Numbered from the stretch's first letter, positions 27,373-36,899 are shown. The stretch: 64,000 bases of DNA from Marinifilum sp. D714 (GCF_030851345.1 NZ_JALPNU010000003.1:62001-126000), one strand, 5' to 3'. A program made the numbers and translations. Notes: generated from the letters alone by a model not told the origin.

Positions 27373-27915
27373 GTGAAAAAGAGAGATGACGAACAATTAA
27401 TGATTTTGGTAAGATCTGGTGAATTGAATGCATTATCACCTTTGTTCGATAAATACCATATGAGACTTTATAATTTCTTTCTGAGATTGACAAAAAACCA
27501 ATCCATTAGTGAAGACCTTGTACAGTCGGTATTTAGAAGAATATTGACCTATCGAAAGACTTATAACGAACAACACAAATTCCGATCGTGGATGTATCAG
27601 ATTGCAAGAAATGTACACGCAAATTATTATCGGGATAATAAATTAGTGATTTCAGACTTTAGTGAACCTGAAAAAATCGAATATGAAACCGATTCGGCCA
27701 TAGAAGAAATGGAAAAGGAATCCAGAAAGAGAATCTTATACGAGGCGATGGACAAATTACAAACGGATCAAAAAGAGATCATAGAACTCAGTCGATTTCA
27801 AGGTTTAAAATACCGAGAAATAGCCGAAATAACAGGCCTAAGCGAAACTGCTGTGAAAGTAAAAGCCCACAGGGCAATAAACAAGCTAAGAGAACTTTAT
27901 TTTAAACTGGCTTAA
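27373..27915 (+). CDS. ECF-type sigma factor
   Basis: 180-residue sigma factor with region 2 (PLFDKYHMRLYNFFLRLTKNQSISEDLVQSVFRRIL and FRSWMYQIARNVHANYYR) and region 4 (LQTDQKEIIELSRFQGLKYREIAEITGLSETAVKVKAHRAI). The start is GTG at 27373, as no ATG is available before region 2. It is followed after 11 bases by an anti-sigma gene and then two DUF4097 genes, a common Bacteroidota layout in which the sigma factor controls its own operon. Confidence 0.9.
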   Translation: MKKRDDEQLMILVRSGELNALSPLFDKYHMRLYNFFLRLTKNQSISEDLVQSVFRRILTYRKTYNEQHKFRSWMYQIARNVHANYYRDNKLVISDFSEPEKIEYETDSAIEEMEKESRKRILYEAMDKLQTDQKEIIELSRFQGLKYREIAEITGLSETAVKVKAHRAINKLRELYFKLA

Positions 27916-27926
27916 TTTAGACAAGA

Positions 27927-28727
27927 ATGAATTGCAAATACATACAAGACCTTCAGATAGAATATTTAGAAAACAATTTGAATCAGGAACAGACCAATGA
28001 AGTTGAAAAGCATCTTTCCTCTTGTGAAAATTGTAGGAATGAATACCAATTTACCAAACAATTTTTGCATACGATAAATGATATTGAAGATGAACAGCCT
28101 AGCGCTAATTTAAGTACGAATTTCAACCAATTATTAGAAAAGGAGAAAGAAAATCAGCGCCAGGAATCGAATCAATTTACGGATCAAAAACAAAACAATT
28201 ATAGGTTTGGTGAGTTCCTAAAATATGCAGCAGCTATTCTTATCATATTCGGAGTTGGTTTTTTATTGGGAAAAAACTCACCCTCCACCAATGATCAAAG
28301 CATGGAGATAGCAAGTTTGCAATCGGATTTGAATAACATGAAGCAAAATTTAACGATGGCTACTCTGAAACAACCAACCAGCAGTCAGAGATTAAAGGCT
28401 GTTAACATTTTGGAGAAGCAAGATGTCGCAGATGATAAAGTGCTCTCTGTATTGGTTCAAACCTTACAAAGTGATGCTAATGTAAATGTTAGAATGGCAG
28501 CAGCAAATGCACTAACCAAATTCGCACAGCATCCCTTGGTAAGAAATGCATATCTCGAAGCCTTAAAAAATCAAAAAGAACCTTCTATTCAAATCACTTT
28601 AATCAATATACTCATCGATATTCAAGAAAACAGGGCTAAAATTTTACTGGAGGAGATCATGAAAGAAGACAACAGCCTTCCGGTAGTTAAAAAAATGGCC
28701 AAAGAAGGAATTAAAGTTTTTGTTTAG
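27927..28727 (+). CDS. Anti-sigma factor with zinc finger, one membrane segment and HEAT repeats
   Basis: 266 residues. The N-terminal zinc-finger domain has C3 and H29-x3-C33-x2-C36 (KHLSSCENC). A single membrane segment (LKYAAAILIIFGVGFLLG, about 96-114) follows, then a short coiled coil and a C-terminal domain (about 150-265) with HEAT-like repeats (LVQTLQSDANVNVRMAAANALTKFAQ, then a second). The zinc finger is expected to bind the sigma factor in the cytoplasm and the HEAT domain to lie in the periplasm, where it could sense a partner protein. That topology is inferred. Confidence 0.85.
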   Translation: MNCKYIQDLQIEYLENNLNQEQTNEVEKHLSSCENCRNEYQFTKQFLHTINDIEDEQPSANLSTNFNQLLEKEKENQRQESNQFTDQKQNNYRFGEFLKYAAAILIIFGVGFLLGKNSPSTNDQSMEIASLQSDLNNMKQNLTMATLKQPTSSQRLKAVNILEKQDVADDKVLSVLVQTLQSDANVNVRMAAANALTKFAQHPLVRNAYLEALKNQKEPSIQITLINILIDIQENRAKILLEEIMKEDNSLPVVKKMAKEGIKVFV

Positions 28728-28790
28728 AATAGATTTTGAAATACAATATGCCGGCAGCTCAATTAATATCAATTTTTAAAACATCGAATA

Positions 28791-29582
28791 ATGAATACAC
28801 TGAATAGACTCCTAATTATCTGCATCCTGATTACAGGAGCATTAAACCTTAAAGCTCAAAATTATGAATTGGCAGTTAGACAAGGTGATCAAATTTGCAT
28901 TGAAAATCTTCTTGGCGAGATTAAAGTTGAAGAACACACTGGTTCAAAATTGATCATCGAGACGAATTATGAGAAAATAATTCCAGCACGAGCCAAAGGC
29001 TTAAAACCAATTTATGGTAGTGGACTGGATGACAATACTAATATTGGAATCAACTCATCTAAAGAGGGAGCAATCCTTACCTTAACGGGATTAGGTAAAG
29101 TTACCCAGCACAAATATTATTTCTTTAAAATCCCTAAAGGTGTAAACCTGAAAATTAACTGTAAAAGTCCATTTGCTTCATCAAAAGCCATTGAGATTAA
29201 CAATTTCAGCTCAGAAATAGAAATCAATACCTTAATGCCGAGTGTCAAGCTAGATGAAGTTACAGGTCCTGTAATCCTTGATTTGATCAATGGTGATGTA
29301 GATATTAACTTTAATAGAATTAACCAGGAAAGCCCTATTTCTATCTCGGCAATTAATGGAACAGTCGACATTAAAATGCCATCAAACACTCCTGCCAATA
29401 TAGCATTGAGCAGCATTAATGGTGAATTCTATACCGATTTTGACATTAAAGTTGATGCAAAAGAAAAGAAAGGTCTTTCGTATGTTGGTGGTGGCAATAA
29501 AATTAAAGCCCAAATTAATGGTGGTGGTGTAAACTTTAAAGTAAAAACCATCAACAATAACATTTACCTAAGAAAAAAATAG
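28791..29582 (+). CDS. Secreted DUF4097-type beta-strand repeat protein
   Basis: 263 residues with signal peptide (MNTLNRLLIICILITGALNLKAQ) and a beta-solenoid-like body of short strands: IEINNFSSEIEINTL, VTGPVILDLINGDVDINF, ISAINGTVDIKMP, LSSINGEFYTDFDI and the terminal INGGGVNFKVKTINNNIYLRKK. The repeating [IL]xxINGxVxIxx pattern marks the DUF4097/DUF4098 family of putative adhesin-like exported proteins. Function is unknown. It lies 63 bases after the anti-sigma gene. Confidence 0.82.
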   Translation: MNTLNRLLIICILITGALNLKAQNYELAVRQGDQICIENLLGEIKVEEHTGSKLIIETNYEKIIPARAKGLKPIYGSGLDDNTNIGINSSKEGAILTLTGLGKVTQHKYYFFKIPKGVNLKINCKSPFASSKAIEINNFSSEIEINTLMPSVKLDEVTGPVILDLINGDVDINFNRINQESPISISAINGTVDIKMPSNTPANIALSSINGEFYTDFDIKVDAKEKKGLSYVGGGNKIKAQINGGGVNFKVKTINNNIYLRKK

Positions 29583-29590
29583 AGCCAACA

Positions 29591-29667
29591 GGCTGCTTCG
29601 GATCCTTGTTTCATTCTAACTCTTGCAAAGTAAAGAGTTAATCATTTTTTCCCTGGCAGCCTTTTTT
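29591..29667 (+). terminator. Two-stem terminator or attenuator between DUF4097 genes
   Basis: Outer stem GGCTGC (29591-29596) with GCAGCC (29656-29661) followed by six T residues. A nested perfect stem TAACTCTT/AAGAGTTA sits at 29617-29640. It separates the two DUF4097 genes, so the second may be expressed at a lower level. Confidence 0.5.
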
Positions 29668-29703
29668 GTGCCCTTTTGTTAACAGTTTCAAAACATCAGA
29701 AAT

Positions 29704-30402
29704 ATGAAAAAATCAATTTATGTCACATTATTGTTCATGATGACAACTGTGTTTGCTTATGGACAGAAAATTGTTGAAAAATCTGTAAAGATCTCATCAG
29801 AAGAGAAAGTCTCTTTGGAGTTTAAATTTGCTGATGACATTAAAATTTCAACTTGGGATAAAAACGAAGTGTATGTTAAAGCCTCTGTTAATATCAATGA
29901 AAATGAAGACAACGATGCTTTTCGATTTAATGTAAATTCATTTTCTAAAGGCATCGAAATCGAATCGGAAATTGAAAATATGGAAGATTTGCACAGAACC
30001 ACAATCATTAAAAGAGAACAGAGCAAAGACGGGAAAACAGAAACCATTACAACCAATTCAATTGACATGGAACTTTTCTTTGAAGTAAAACTACCTCGAA
30101 ATACCAGATTATCAATCAATACCATTAGTGGTAATATAAGCATTGTTGGCTTACAGAGCAAAATGGAGATTGAAACCATTAGTGGATTCATTGACCTGAG
30201 TCTACCAAGCAAGCAACAAGCAGATCTGGTTTTGAATACAATTACTGGTGAAATGTATACCGATTTTGAATTGAATACAAAAAACAAGGGAGAATTAAAG
30301 CATTACCGCAACGGTAAATTCTCTACATCATTAAATGGTGGCGGTGAGGAAATTTTCCTAAAAACGATAAGTGGTGACATCTTTCTACGAAAAGACAAGT
30401 AA
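29704..30402 (+). CDS. Secreted DUF4097-type beta-strand repeat protein, second copy
   Basis: 232 residues with signal peptide (MKKSIYVTLLFMMTTVFAYGQ). The body shows the same strand pattern as the upstream gene: INTISGNISIVGL, IETISGFIDLSLP, LNTITGEMYTDFEL and the end LNGGGEEIFLKTISGDIFLRK. The conserved GGG-x-KTI-x-N/G-x-I-x-LRK ending shows the two are paralogues from an old duplication. An acidic, polar segment near 75-110 differs from the first copy. Likely exported through Sec and part of the sigma-controlled regulon. Confidence 0.82.
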   Translation: MKKSIYVTLLFMMTTVFAYGQKIVEKSVKISSEEKVSLEFKFADDIKISTWDKNEVYVKASVNINENEDNDAFRFNVNSFSKGIEIESEIENMEDLHRTTIIKREQSKDGKTETITTNSIDMELFFEVKLPRNTRLSINTISGNISIVGLQSKMEIETISGFIDLSLPSKQQADLVLNTITGEMYTDFELNTKNKGELKHYRNGKFSTSLNGGGEEIFLKTISGDIFLRKDK

Positions 30403-30460
30403 TACAACTACTTGGTTCCTTCTTTCCGAAGATTTGTTATTACCTTTTTTTACACAGCTT

Positions 30461-30495
30461 AAACCTTTGAGACAATTATAACTCAAAGGTTTTTG
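30461..30495 (+). terminator. Rho-independent terminator of the sigma/DUF4097 operon
   Basis: 10-bp perfect stem AACCTTTGAG/CTCAAAGGTT with 10-base loop and trailing T residues. Confidence 0.85.
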
Positions 30496-30604
30496 TTTGT
30501 TATAAGCCTTCTTTTAAATTCAATAATTACTCATTGTAAGAGTAGATTTAGTAGTTTTAGCTTTTCAAAATGAATTAACCTAAAATAGAAACAAAATTAC
30601 ACCT

Positions 30605-32404
30605 ATGAATCTTGATTTTTATTCAAAACGCATACAGAATTTTAAAGAGGAAGTTCAGTTGCTAAAAAAAGCAAACCGCAAATATTCAGCAATTAGATTG
30701 TTTAGTGCAATTGGAGCTTTTGTTCTTTTTTATGTTATTCTTCCCTACTCAATGCCTGCAGCTATTTTTGTTGCTGCCATTTTAATTGGAGCGCTGGCCT
30801 ATTTTGTTCGCAAATACAGCAGAAATGAGAAAAACATCAAGAGGCTTCTGAAATTGATTGAAATCAATGAAAATGAATTGAATTGCCTGGAAACAAGACA
30901 TAGTGATCTCTATAACAATGGCAAGGAGTACGAAATACATAACCATCCTTACAGTTCCGATTTGGACATGTTTGGTGAACACTCCATTTACCAATTGATT
31001 AATCGTTGCGTAAGCAAGAGTGGAAATGACTGTTTGTCCTCCTACTTATCTGCTCCAGCCGACAACTCAACCATTGCCCAAAGACAAAAAGCCATTCAAG
31101 AGTTACGCAATAAAATCGATTGGCGCCAGAATATCATACAATACGGTTTGCAACGAAAACTAAAGACCGATGATCCTGATTTTGTAGGCGAATGGGGCAA
31201 AATGCCATCCCCTTTTCATGGCAATAGAAAATTATCACTGATCATCTCCATTTTACCATTTCTGTCGCTTCCAGCACTAGTTTATGCAATGATAGGTTCC
31301 TCAATTCCAATTTTATTTTTGCTAATGATTAGCATCTCGATTCACTACTTTAACTTCAAGAAGGTAGGCATTGCTCATAACAGTACCTCTAAGCGTGCAG
31401 ATATGCTTAAGATTTATGCCAAAATTATAGAAGAATTTGAATCGGAAGATTGGCAATCGGAAAAACTCACAGAAATAAAGCAACAGCTTGCAAGTAATGA
31501 CATCAAATCCTTCCAAAAAATTAGAAATCTTGGAAAACTAATTGAGCTCCTTGATCAGCGATACAACATGTTGGTTCAAATCCTATTCAATGCTCTTTTC
31601 TTTTACGAACTGCACTTGCTTTTCCGCATCGATAAATGGAAAACAAAGTATGGACATGAAATTGAAAGCTGGTTTGAGAGCATTGGTGAAATTGAAGCTT
31701 TAAGCAGCATGGGCAACCTTAGCTTTAATCATCCGGAATGGACCTTCCCAACAGTTGTTGAGGAGCATTTTAAACTTGAAATGAAAGAAGCCGGTCATCC
31801 AATGATTGATGAAAGCAAGCGTGTTTGCAACGATTATGAAATGAATGGTCCTGGAGTAGTTCACATCGTAACAGGATCGAATATGGCAGGAAAAAGTACC
31901 TTTTTACGCACCATTGGTGTAAATGTAGTGCTTGCATTGAGTGGAGCTCCAGCTTGTACAAAGCAAATGCTGGTTTCAAATGTTGAAGTAAATACTTCCA
32001 TGCGAATTAAAGATTCGATTGAAGAAAATGAGTCATCCTTTTATGCTGAACTGAAAAGAATTCAACAAGTGCTTGATAAGGTAAACAAAAAAGAAAATGC
32101 ATTGCTTTTACTTGATGAAATCCTTAGAGGAACCAACTCCAAAGACAAACATACAGGATCGGCTGCACTAATCAAGCAATTGGTGAAATACAATGCAGTT
32201 GGGCTCGTTGCCACCCATGATTTGGAATTGTCTGTTTTGGAAGATGAATTGCCTGGTCATGTGAAAAACAGATTCTTCGATATTAAAATCGATGGTGAAC
32301 AATTGTACTTTGATTATAAAGTTCAGAATGGTGTTTGTAAAACTTTTAACGCACCTATTTTGATGAAGAAAATGGGGATTGAGATGGAGCTAATTAATGA
32401 TTAA
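30605..32404 (+). CDS. Membrane-anchored MutS-family ATPase
   Basis: 599 residues. Unlike MutS, the N-terminus holds two membrane segments (about 31-47 and 50-68), and another hydrophobic pair is near 205-245. A MutS core-like helical region follows, then the MutS ATPase domain with Walker A TGSNMAGKSTFLRT near 425, the ESSFYAELKRI signature and Walker B LLLLDEILRGTNSKDK, and the terminal THDLEL helix. There is no mismatch-recognition domain (no FxE). This is the MutS-related membrane protein common in Bacteroidota, with no known role. Alone between terminators and a short membrane-protein gene. Confidence 0.85.
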   Translation: MNLDFYSKRIQNFKEEVQLLKKANRKYSAIRLFSAIGAFVLFYVILPYSMPAAIFVAAILIGALAYFVRKYSRNEKNIKRLLKLIEINENELNCLETRHSDLYNNGKEYEIHNHPYSSDLDMFGEHSIYQLINRCVSKSGNDCLSSYLSAPADNSTIAQRQKAIQELRNKIDWRQNIIQYGLQRKLKTDDPDFVGEWGKMPSPFHGNRKLSLIISILPFLSLPALVYAMIGSSIPILFLLMISISIHYFNFKKVGIAHNSTSKRADMLKIYAKIIEEFESEDWQSEKLTEIKQQLASNDIKSFQKIRNLGKLIELLDQRYNMLVQILFNALFFYELHLLFRIDKWKTKYGHEIESWFESIGEIEALSSMGNLSFNHPEWTFPTVVEEHFKLEMKEAGHPMIDESKRVCNDYEMNGPGVVHIVTGSNMAGKSTFLRTIGVNVVLALSGAPACTKQMLVSNVEVNTSMRIKDSIEENESSFYAELKRIQQVLDKVNKKENALLLLDEILRGTNSKDKHTGSAALIKQLVKYNAVGLVATHDLELSVLEDELPGHVKNRFFDIKIDGEQLYFDYKVQNGVCKTFNAPILMKKMGIEMELIND

Positions 32405-32510
32405 TTATAAATGATTAATTTTTATACTTTCACTCCAAATTAGACACTGATTTACACGATATTTCACTTTAATTGGGATTATATGTATAGAATTTTGGCA
32501 TAACTAAGAA

Positions 32511-33077
32511 ATGAATAAAACTCAAAAACAACTTTTCAAATTAATTGGCAACTTATTATCGTTTAAAACTAGGGAAAAATATGGCTTAAAATATCAAAAC
32601 ATTGCTATTCTGGGATTAGTTTGCATTCTACCCATTTTCCATAGATATAATTCATTAGTAGTTTCTGTGAGCGAACTAATAATTGTTATCCCTTTAGTCA
32701 GTTTTATAGTTACATTTATGTTCTTTAAATATTATAAGAAGAATTTTGGTTTTATCTGGTCTCTTTTTCACAATCTTACAATTGGTCTACTTGTGCTTTT
32801 CGCTTTAATAACTATCAATTCAGCATATCAATCAGATCATATTAAATTCAAATCTTATAAAATTGAAAATGTAAAATTAGCAGATAATCATCAAAAAGGT
32901 AGTATGCGTGCACTACAACCAATTATAGCGATTGAAATAAATTCAATTATTAAGCACATTAAAATTCATCCTCAATACACTAAAGTTTCACTACATTCTG
33001 ATAGCATTAAACTTGGAATTATAAAAGGCAACTTAGGTTATTCTGAAATTAAATCATTTGAGTTTATAAAAAAGTAA
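32511..33077 (+). CDS. Uncharacterised membrane protein
   Basis: 188 residues, no family recognised. Three hydrophobic segments (about 30-46, 54-74 and 87-105) follow a basic N-terminus, then a soluble C-terminal domain of about 80 residues rich in Ile, Lys and His with alternating hydrophobic strands. It starts at ATG 32511, 107 bases after the MutS-like gene on the same strand. AT-rich codons match the neighbours. Confidence 0.6.
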   Translation: MNKTQKQLFKLIGNLLSFKTREKYGLKYQNIAILGLVCILPIFHRYNSLVVSVSELIIVIPLVSFIVTFMFFKYYKKNFGFIWSLFHNLTIGLLVLFALITINSAYQSDHIKFKSYKIENVKLADNHQKGSMRALQPIIAIEINSIIKHIKIHPQYTKVSLHSDSIKLGIIKGNLGYSEIKSFEFIKK

Positions 33078-33164
33078 GATTATCTATATTATCACTATTG
33101 AAAGATTTATTCTGTTTCTAATTAAATTAGTTAATGTTTTGCCTTGCTATTAAAGGAACAGTAA

Positions 33165-34058
33165 CTATTCAAGGCTAAAGTTGTTTTCAGAATTCTGCTT
33201 AAACTTTATAAAGGCATTTACTCTTTTGTTTGATTTTATTGTTCCCATTTTTGTTTTAATTTCCTTTGAAAAGGATGACTTATGATCAAATCTGCTGTGT
33301 ATCAATTTATGATCAGCATTAAATACATTTTTTAATTGAATAAATCCTTTTGGATCTTGAAATGTATAGTTCAGGCTTATATCTGAAAATTTCTTTGCCA
33401 TAAATGTGCCATGGGGCAATTTATACAAACTATCTAAAACAAATGGCTCCTTTGGTCTCAAAAGCATTTTATCAAAAATACTAATCAGATCTTCCGGGTT
33501 TAGATGATTTTTAATTTCCGGAACCGGATTGTATTCATTATCCACAGCAATTCTTGCCAAGGGCAATTTAAATTCGGATTGAAAATAGCAGCTGTCTGTT
33601 TTTATGATTGCAAATGTAAGTCCTTTAATTCTTTTGAGATGATGTAATGCTTTCTCTTGCCTGGCCACTGTTTTTCCACCAAATCTTATGCGCCCTGCAT
33701 TTTCGCTTACTTTCTGAATCAACTGAACACTGTCTTTTTTTGTATCAAAAACAAAGTTTAGAAATGGTCCTGGTATGATATAACGAATATCCATAAGCTC
33801 AAAAGTGTACATACTATCCTGGCTTATTAGTTTCCAATAACTGGTACTTTGAAAGCTGGTTTTGTGCGTATTGATATTCATAGGTACTTTTTTAGATATA
33901 ATGGTGTTTTTGTCCAATTCAAAAAAAGTGGTATCGTTTTGTTGAGGCAGTAACTGCACAAACTTTAGTTTGGTTACATTGGTTTGCTGTTGTGTCTTAT
34001 TATTAGAACATGCATTACTTACAAATAGTAATAACAAGTAGAGCGCCGTTTGTTTCAT
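33165..34058 (-). CDS. Uncharacterised lipoprotein
   Basis: 297 residues. The signal MKQTALYLLLLFVSNAC ends in a lipobox-like VSNAC with Cys17, so it is probably anchored by lipid. The start is placed at ATG 34058 because the frame's earlier ATG (34085) would add nine polar residues before the signal. The mature part is rich in beta strands and charged residues with no recognised domain. It lies downstream of the ankyrin lipoprotein gene (83 bases), and the two may form an operon. Confidence 0.65.
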   Translation of the reverse strand: MKQTALYLLLLFVSNACSNNKTQQQTNVTKLKFVQLLPQQNDTTFFELDKNTIISKKVPMNINTHKTSFQSTSYWKLISQDSMYTFELMDIRYIIPGPFLNFVFDTKKDSVQLIQKVSENAGRIRFGGKTVARQEKALHHLKRIKGLTFAIIKTDSCYFQSEFKLPLARIAVDNEYNPVPEIKNHLNPEDLISIFDKMLLRPKEPFVLDSLYKLPHGTFMAKKFSDISLNYTFQDPKGFIQLKNVFNADHKLIHSRFDHKSSFSKEIKTKMGTIKSNKRVNAFIKFKQNSENNFSLE

Positions 34059-34141
34059 ATAATATGTGCTTACACAATGATTCATACTAACTGATTTATT
34101 GTATTAATTTCTTCTTATCCGTAAACTTACCGCTTAGCAAA

Positions 34142-35974
34142 TTATTTATTTTCAATTGTTTGTTTTAACTCTTCCAAGCAAGTAGATATTTCGGGATACA
34201 ATCTTTTATTTCTATCACCTCTATCCTTATCCAACAGCCATGAATGAATTAAATCGAGAGTTGATTCTCCCTTGTAATTCAATACCCTAAAATCTAGTCG
34301 ACTGCTGTCTGATATTAATTCCTTTAAACATGCGCATGCATCTTTTTGAGAGCCCAAACTTAGATGGTTTAGATTTTGTATCATCTGCATTAATGGAGTG
34401 TTACCCGCTGAATTTTGACTATTCACATTCATTTTGGGATTACTTACTAAAGTTTTTACCAGAACCGTTGCATAGCCATCTACTGCGTAATGTAAGGCTG
34501 TCGCACCAATATAGTCAGGCAGATTTAGATCAATATCAGGGTTTTGCATCAGTTGCTTTACTAATTCTGATCGCAATTGCAGGTTCGATTGAATTTCTTT
34601 ATCAGAATATCCATATGACCTGTTCTTTGTGTAACACAGCCAAGTTAGAGGCGTTCTTGCCAGTTGATTTTTGATTACATTAGGATTGGCGTTGTAATCC
34701 AAGCAAAGTTTAATGTTTTCCTTGTAAAAATCAACTTCATCTATTTTCGCATCAGTGCCTATTCGGTATACAAATTTCGATAATTCCTGCGATGCCCCAT
34801 TATTATACTCTTCATTCGGTTTTAGCTTGTCAATAAGCTCTGTATTCTTATCATCTAACCAGTTTTTTCTACTTGCATAATCAAAGGCTGAAAAATTAAC
34901 ATTGTTTAAACTATTCAATTGTAGGTCATCTCGATTAAGAAACAGGCTGATTAACTCAATTCCTCGATCATTTATTCTATTTACTCCAATGTTGCCACTC
35001 ATTAAGTACTGTTGCAGTGGGTTATTGTTATAGTAATAGTTACGAATGTTTACATCGACCTTTGGACTGTTCAATAGTAATTTTATAAGCTCAATTGGGT
35101 GATTACAGGATTTCTTTTCCTTTTCAAGATAATATGCACGCAAAGCGTAATGCAAGGCGGTATTTCCCATGGCATCCTGAATATTCGGGTTCGTACTGTC
35201 CAACGAAAGTGCTTCCTGTAATAGTGTTAGCTTTTGTCGGCCATTGATATGTTCCCACTGTTCAAATAAAAACAACTTGTGTAAGGGAGTCTGCCCCAAT
35301 GAATCCTGCATATTCCAATAAGGAACTTTCCATCCTTTGTAGTTATCCTTAACACGAATTGTAATCTTCTTACACTCCCCTTGATCTACAATTTGGTTTT
35401 GATTTCTATCGGTAAATAGCAACAGATAGAATTCGCTTACCTTAATTTCCGACATGGCAGTGGAATAGCCCATAAAGTTTAGGGAGTCAATCTCGAACTC
35501 TAACTTAAGCATATCCCCCAACGAACCAAGTAAATTCACCCTCTTATTTTTCTCGTTCTGATAAAACAGATAGTGATGTGCACTTGAATTAAATCTCAGA
35601 GCTTCATAGCCTCCATTTTTGGCTGTAGCCATTCCAGTTCCCGGAGCAAAACACTCTATGGTGTCAATTGCCATACCTGTTTCCACCACAGGTAATCGTG
35701 ATACATAATAAAATGCAGCAATGCGAGTAGCGTAAAACTTTTCGTTTGCTAAATCAAAGCGTTTATTGTAAAAACGAAGGGCAAATTTGCTTTTATCTAT
35801 CTCTATCGTATCACTTTGGGTGGATATTGGCAATTCAGTACCGTTCTGAAAAACATAGACTGTGCTATAGTTATCGGAACGCTTACTTCCTTGTATTTTT
35901 AACATTGAGCATGATTGTAGTACAATCACAATAAAGATAAGCCCAATTAATCGTAACGAATATTTCCTCTTCAT
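34142..35974 (-). CDS. Ankyrin-repeat lipoprotein
   Basis: 610 residues. Lipoprotein signal MKRKYSLRLIGLIFIVIVLQSC with Cys22. A beta-rich region (about 30-220) precedes ankyrin repeats from about 225: DSLGQTPLHKLFL, NPNIQDAMGNTALHYALRA, KVDVNIRNYYYNNNPLQQYL, LARTPLTWLCY, DLNLPDYIGATALHYAVDG, NVNSQNSAGNTPLMQMI and NYKGESTLDLI. Ankyrin repeats bind partner proteins; here they would be in the periplasm. The following lipoprotein gene is a possible partner. Function unknown. Confidence 0.8.
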   Translation of the reverse strand: MKRKYSLRLIGLIFIVIVLQSCSMLKIQGSKRSDNYSTVYVFQNGTELPISTQSDTIEIDKSKFALRFYNKRFDLANEKFYATRIAAFYYVSRLPVVETGMAIDTIECFAPGTGMATAKNGGYEALRFNSSAHHYLFYQNEKNKRVNLLGSLGDMLKLEFEIDSLNFMGYSTAMSEIKVSEFYLLLFTDRNQNQIVDQGECKKITIRVKDNYKGWKVPYWNMQDSLGQTPLHKLFLFEQWEHINGRQKLTLLQEALSLDSTNPNIQDAMGNTALHYALRAYYLEKEKKSCNHPIELIKLLLNSPKVDVNIRNYYYNNNPLQQYLMSGNIGVNRINDRGIELISLFLNRDDLQLNSLNNVNFSAFDYASRKNWLDDKNTELIDKLKPNEEYNNGASQELSKFVYRIGTDAKIDEVDFYKENIKLCLDYNANPNVIKNQLARTPLTWLCYTKNRSYGYSDKEIQSNLQLRSELVKQLMQNPDIDLNLPDYIGATALHYAVDGYATVLVKTLVSNPKMNVNSQNSAGNTPLMQMIQNLNHLSLGSQKDACACLKELISDSSRLDFRVLNYKGESTLDLIHSWLLDKDRGDRNKRLYPEISTCLEELKQTIENK

Positions 35975-36012
35975 CCAGTAATTCTTCCTTCTCGGAAGGA
36001 TAATTAGTACAT

Positions 36013-36043
36013 AAAAAAATCCGAACCATACTGATTCGGATTT
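36013..36043 (-). terminator. Rho-independent terminator of lgt
   Basis: 9-bp perfect stem AAATCCGAA/TTCGGATTT and a run of seven A on the left (T-run on the minus strand), 21 bases after the lgt stop. Confidence 0.85.
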
Positions 36044-36063
36044 TTAAATTTCATAATGAATCT

Positions 36064-36864
36064 TTATGCTGTTTTTGCTTTTAAATTTCTGATAACGAAA
36101 TAAGCTCCTAGTAAAACAAACGGTATACTTAACCATTGTCCCATATTCAAAGCCATTCCTTCTTCAAAGGCTTCCTGATTTTCTTTAATGAACTCGATGA
36201 AGAAACGAGCGGTAAAAATCAATACCAAAAAGGCTCCGAAAATCATACCTGAACGTTGTTTTGCATCTGTTTTCCAGTACATGTACATCAGAACTCCAAA
36301 TGATATCAGGTAACAAATTGCTTCGTACAATTGTGCAGGATGACGAGGTGCTTTTGGATCTTCGATTGAAGCTCGTACAAACTCAAATCCCCAGGATACA
36401 GTCGTTTTCACACCAATAATCTCAGAGTTCATCAGGTTACCCAAACGAATGAAACATCCTGCCAAAGCAACTGGAATTACAACGTAATCTAAAATCCAAA
36501 GAATTGATTTTTTGCTTACCTTTTTTGAATAGAACCACAAAGCAGCAATAATACCGATTGCAGCTCCATGAGAGGCTAATCCTCCACGCCACACCTTTAT
36601 TATTTCTGCAGGATGTTGCGAGTAAAATTCCCAGCCATAGAAAAAAACATGGCCTAAACGCGCTCCTACCACAGTGGCAATCATGGTATACAAGAACAAT
36701 TTATCAAGCCATTCCAGCTTAATTCCATCCTTCTTAAACATTTTCTCAACGATATAGTATCCCAACAAAAAGCCAAGGGCAAAAAGTAATCCGTACCAAC
36801 GAACGGAAAAGGAGCCAATTGTAAAAATTTCAGGTTTTATATCCCAAAGGATTGATAGTAACAT
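36064..36864 (-). CDS. lgt: Prolipoprotein diacylglyceryl transferase
   Basis: Inner-membrane enzyme that adds diacylglycerol to the lipobox Cys of prolipoproteins. The 266-residue product has about seven membrane segments and the Lgt motifs RWYGLLFALGFLLGY, ARLGHVFFYGWEFY, RGGLASHGAAIG, and CFIRLGNLMNSEIIG (the Lgt signature with the essential Arg), and HPAQLYEAI. Lies downstream of secA with a terminator and its own -7 element between. Confidence 0.95.
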   Translation of the reverse strand: MLLSILWDIKPEIFTIGSFSVRWYGLLFALGFLLGYYIVEKMFKKDGIKLEWLDKLFLYTMIATVVGARLGHVFFYGWEFYSQHPAEIIKVWRGGLASHGAAIGIIAALWFYSKKVSKKSILWILDYVVIPVALAGCFIRLGNLMNSEIIGVKTTVSWGFEFVRASIEDPKAPRHPAQLYEAICYLISFGVLMYMYWKTDAKQRSGMIFGAFLVLIFTARFFIEFIKENQEAFEEGMALNMGQWLSIPFVLLGAYFVIRNLKAKTA

Positions 36865-36891
36865 ATGAGTTATTTTTAGAGTTCAGTGTAT

Positions 36892-36899
36892 CAAAATTA
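36892..36899 (-). promoter_or_regulatory. -7 promoter element of lgt
   Basis: Minus-strand TAATTTTG (TAnnTTTG), 28 bases from the lgt ATG and directly abutting the secA terminator tail. Confidence 0.6.
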
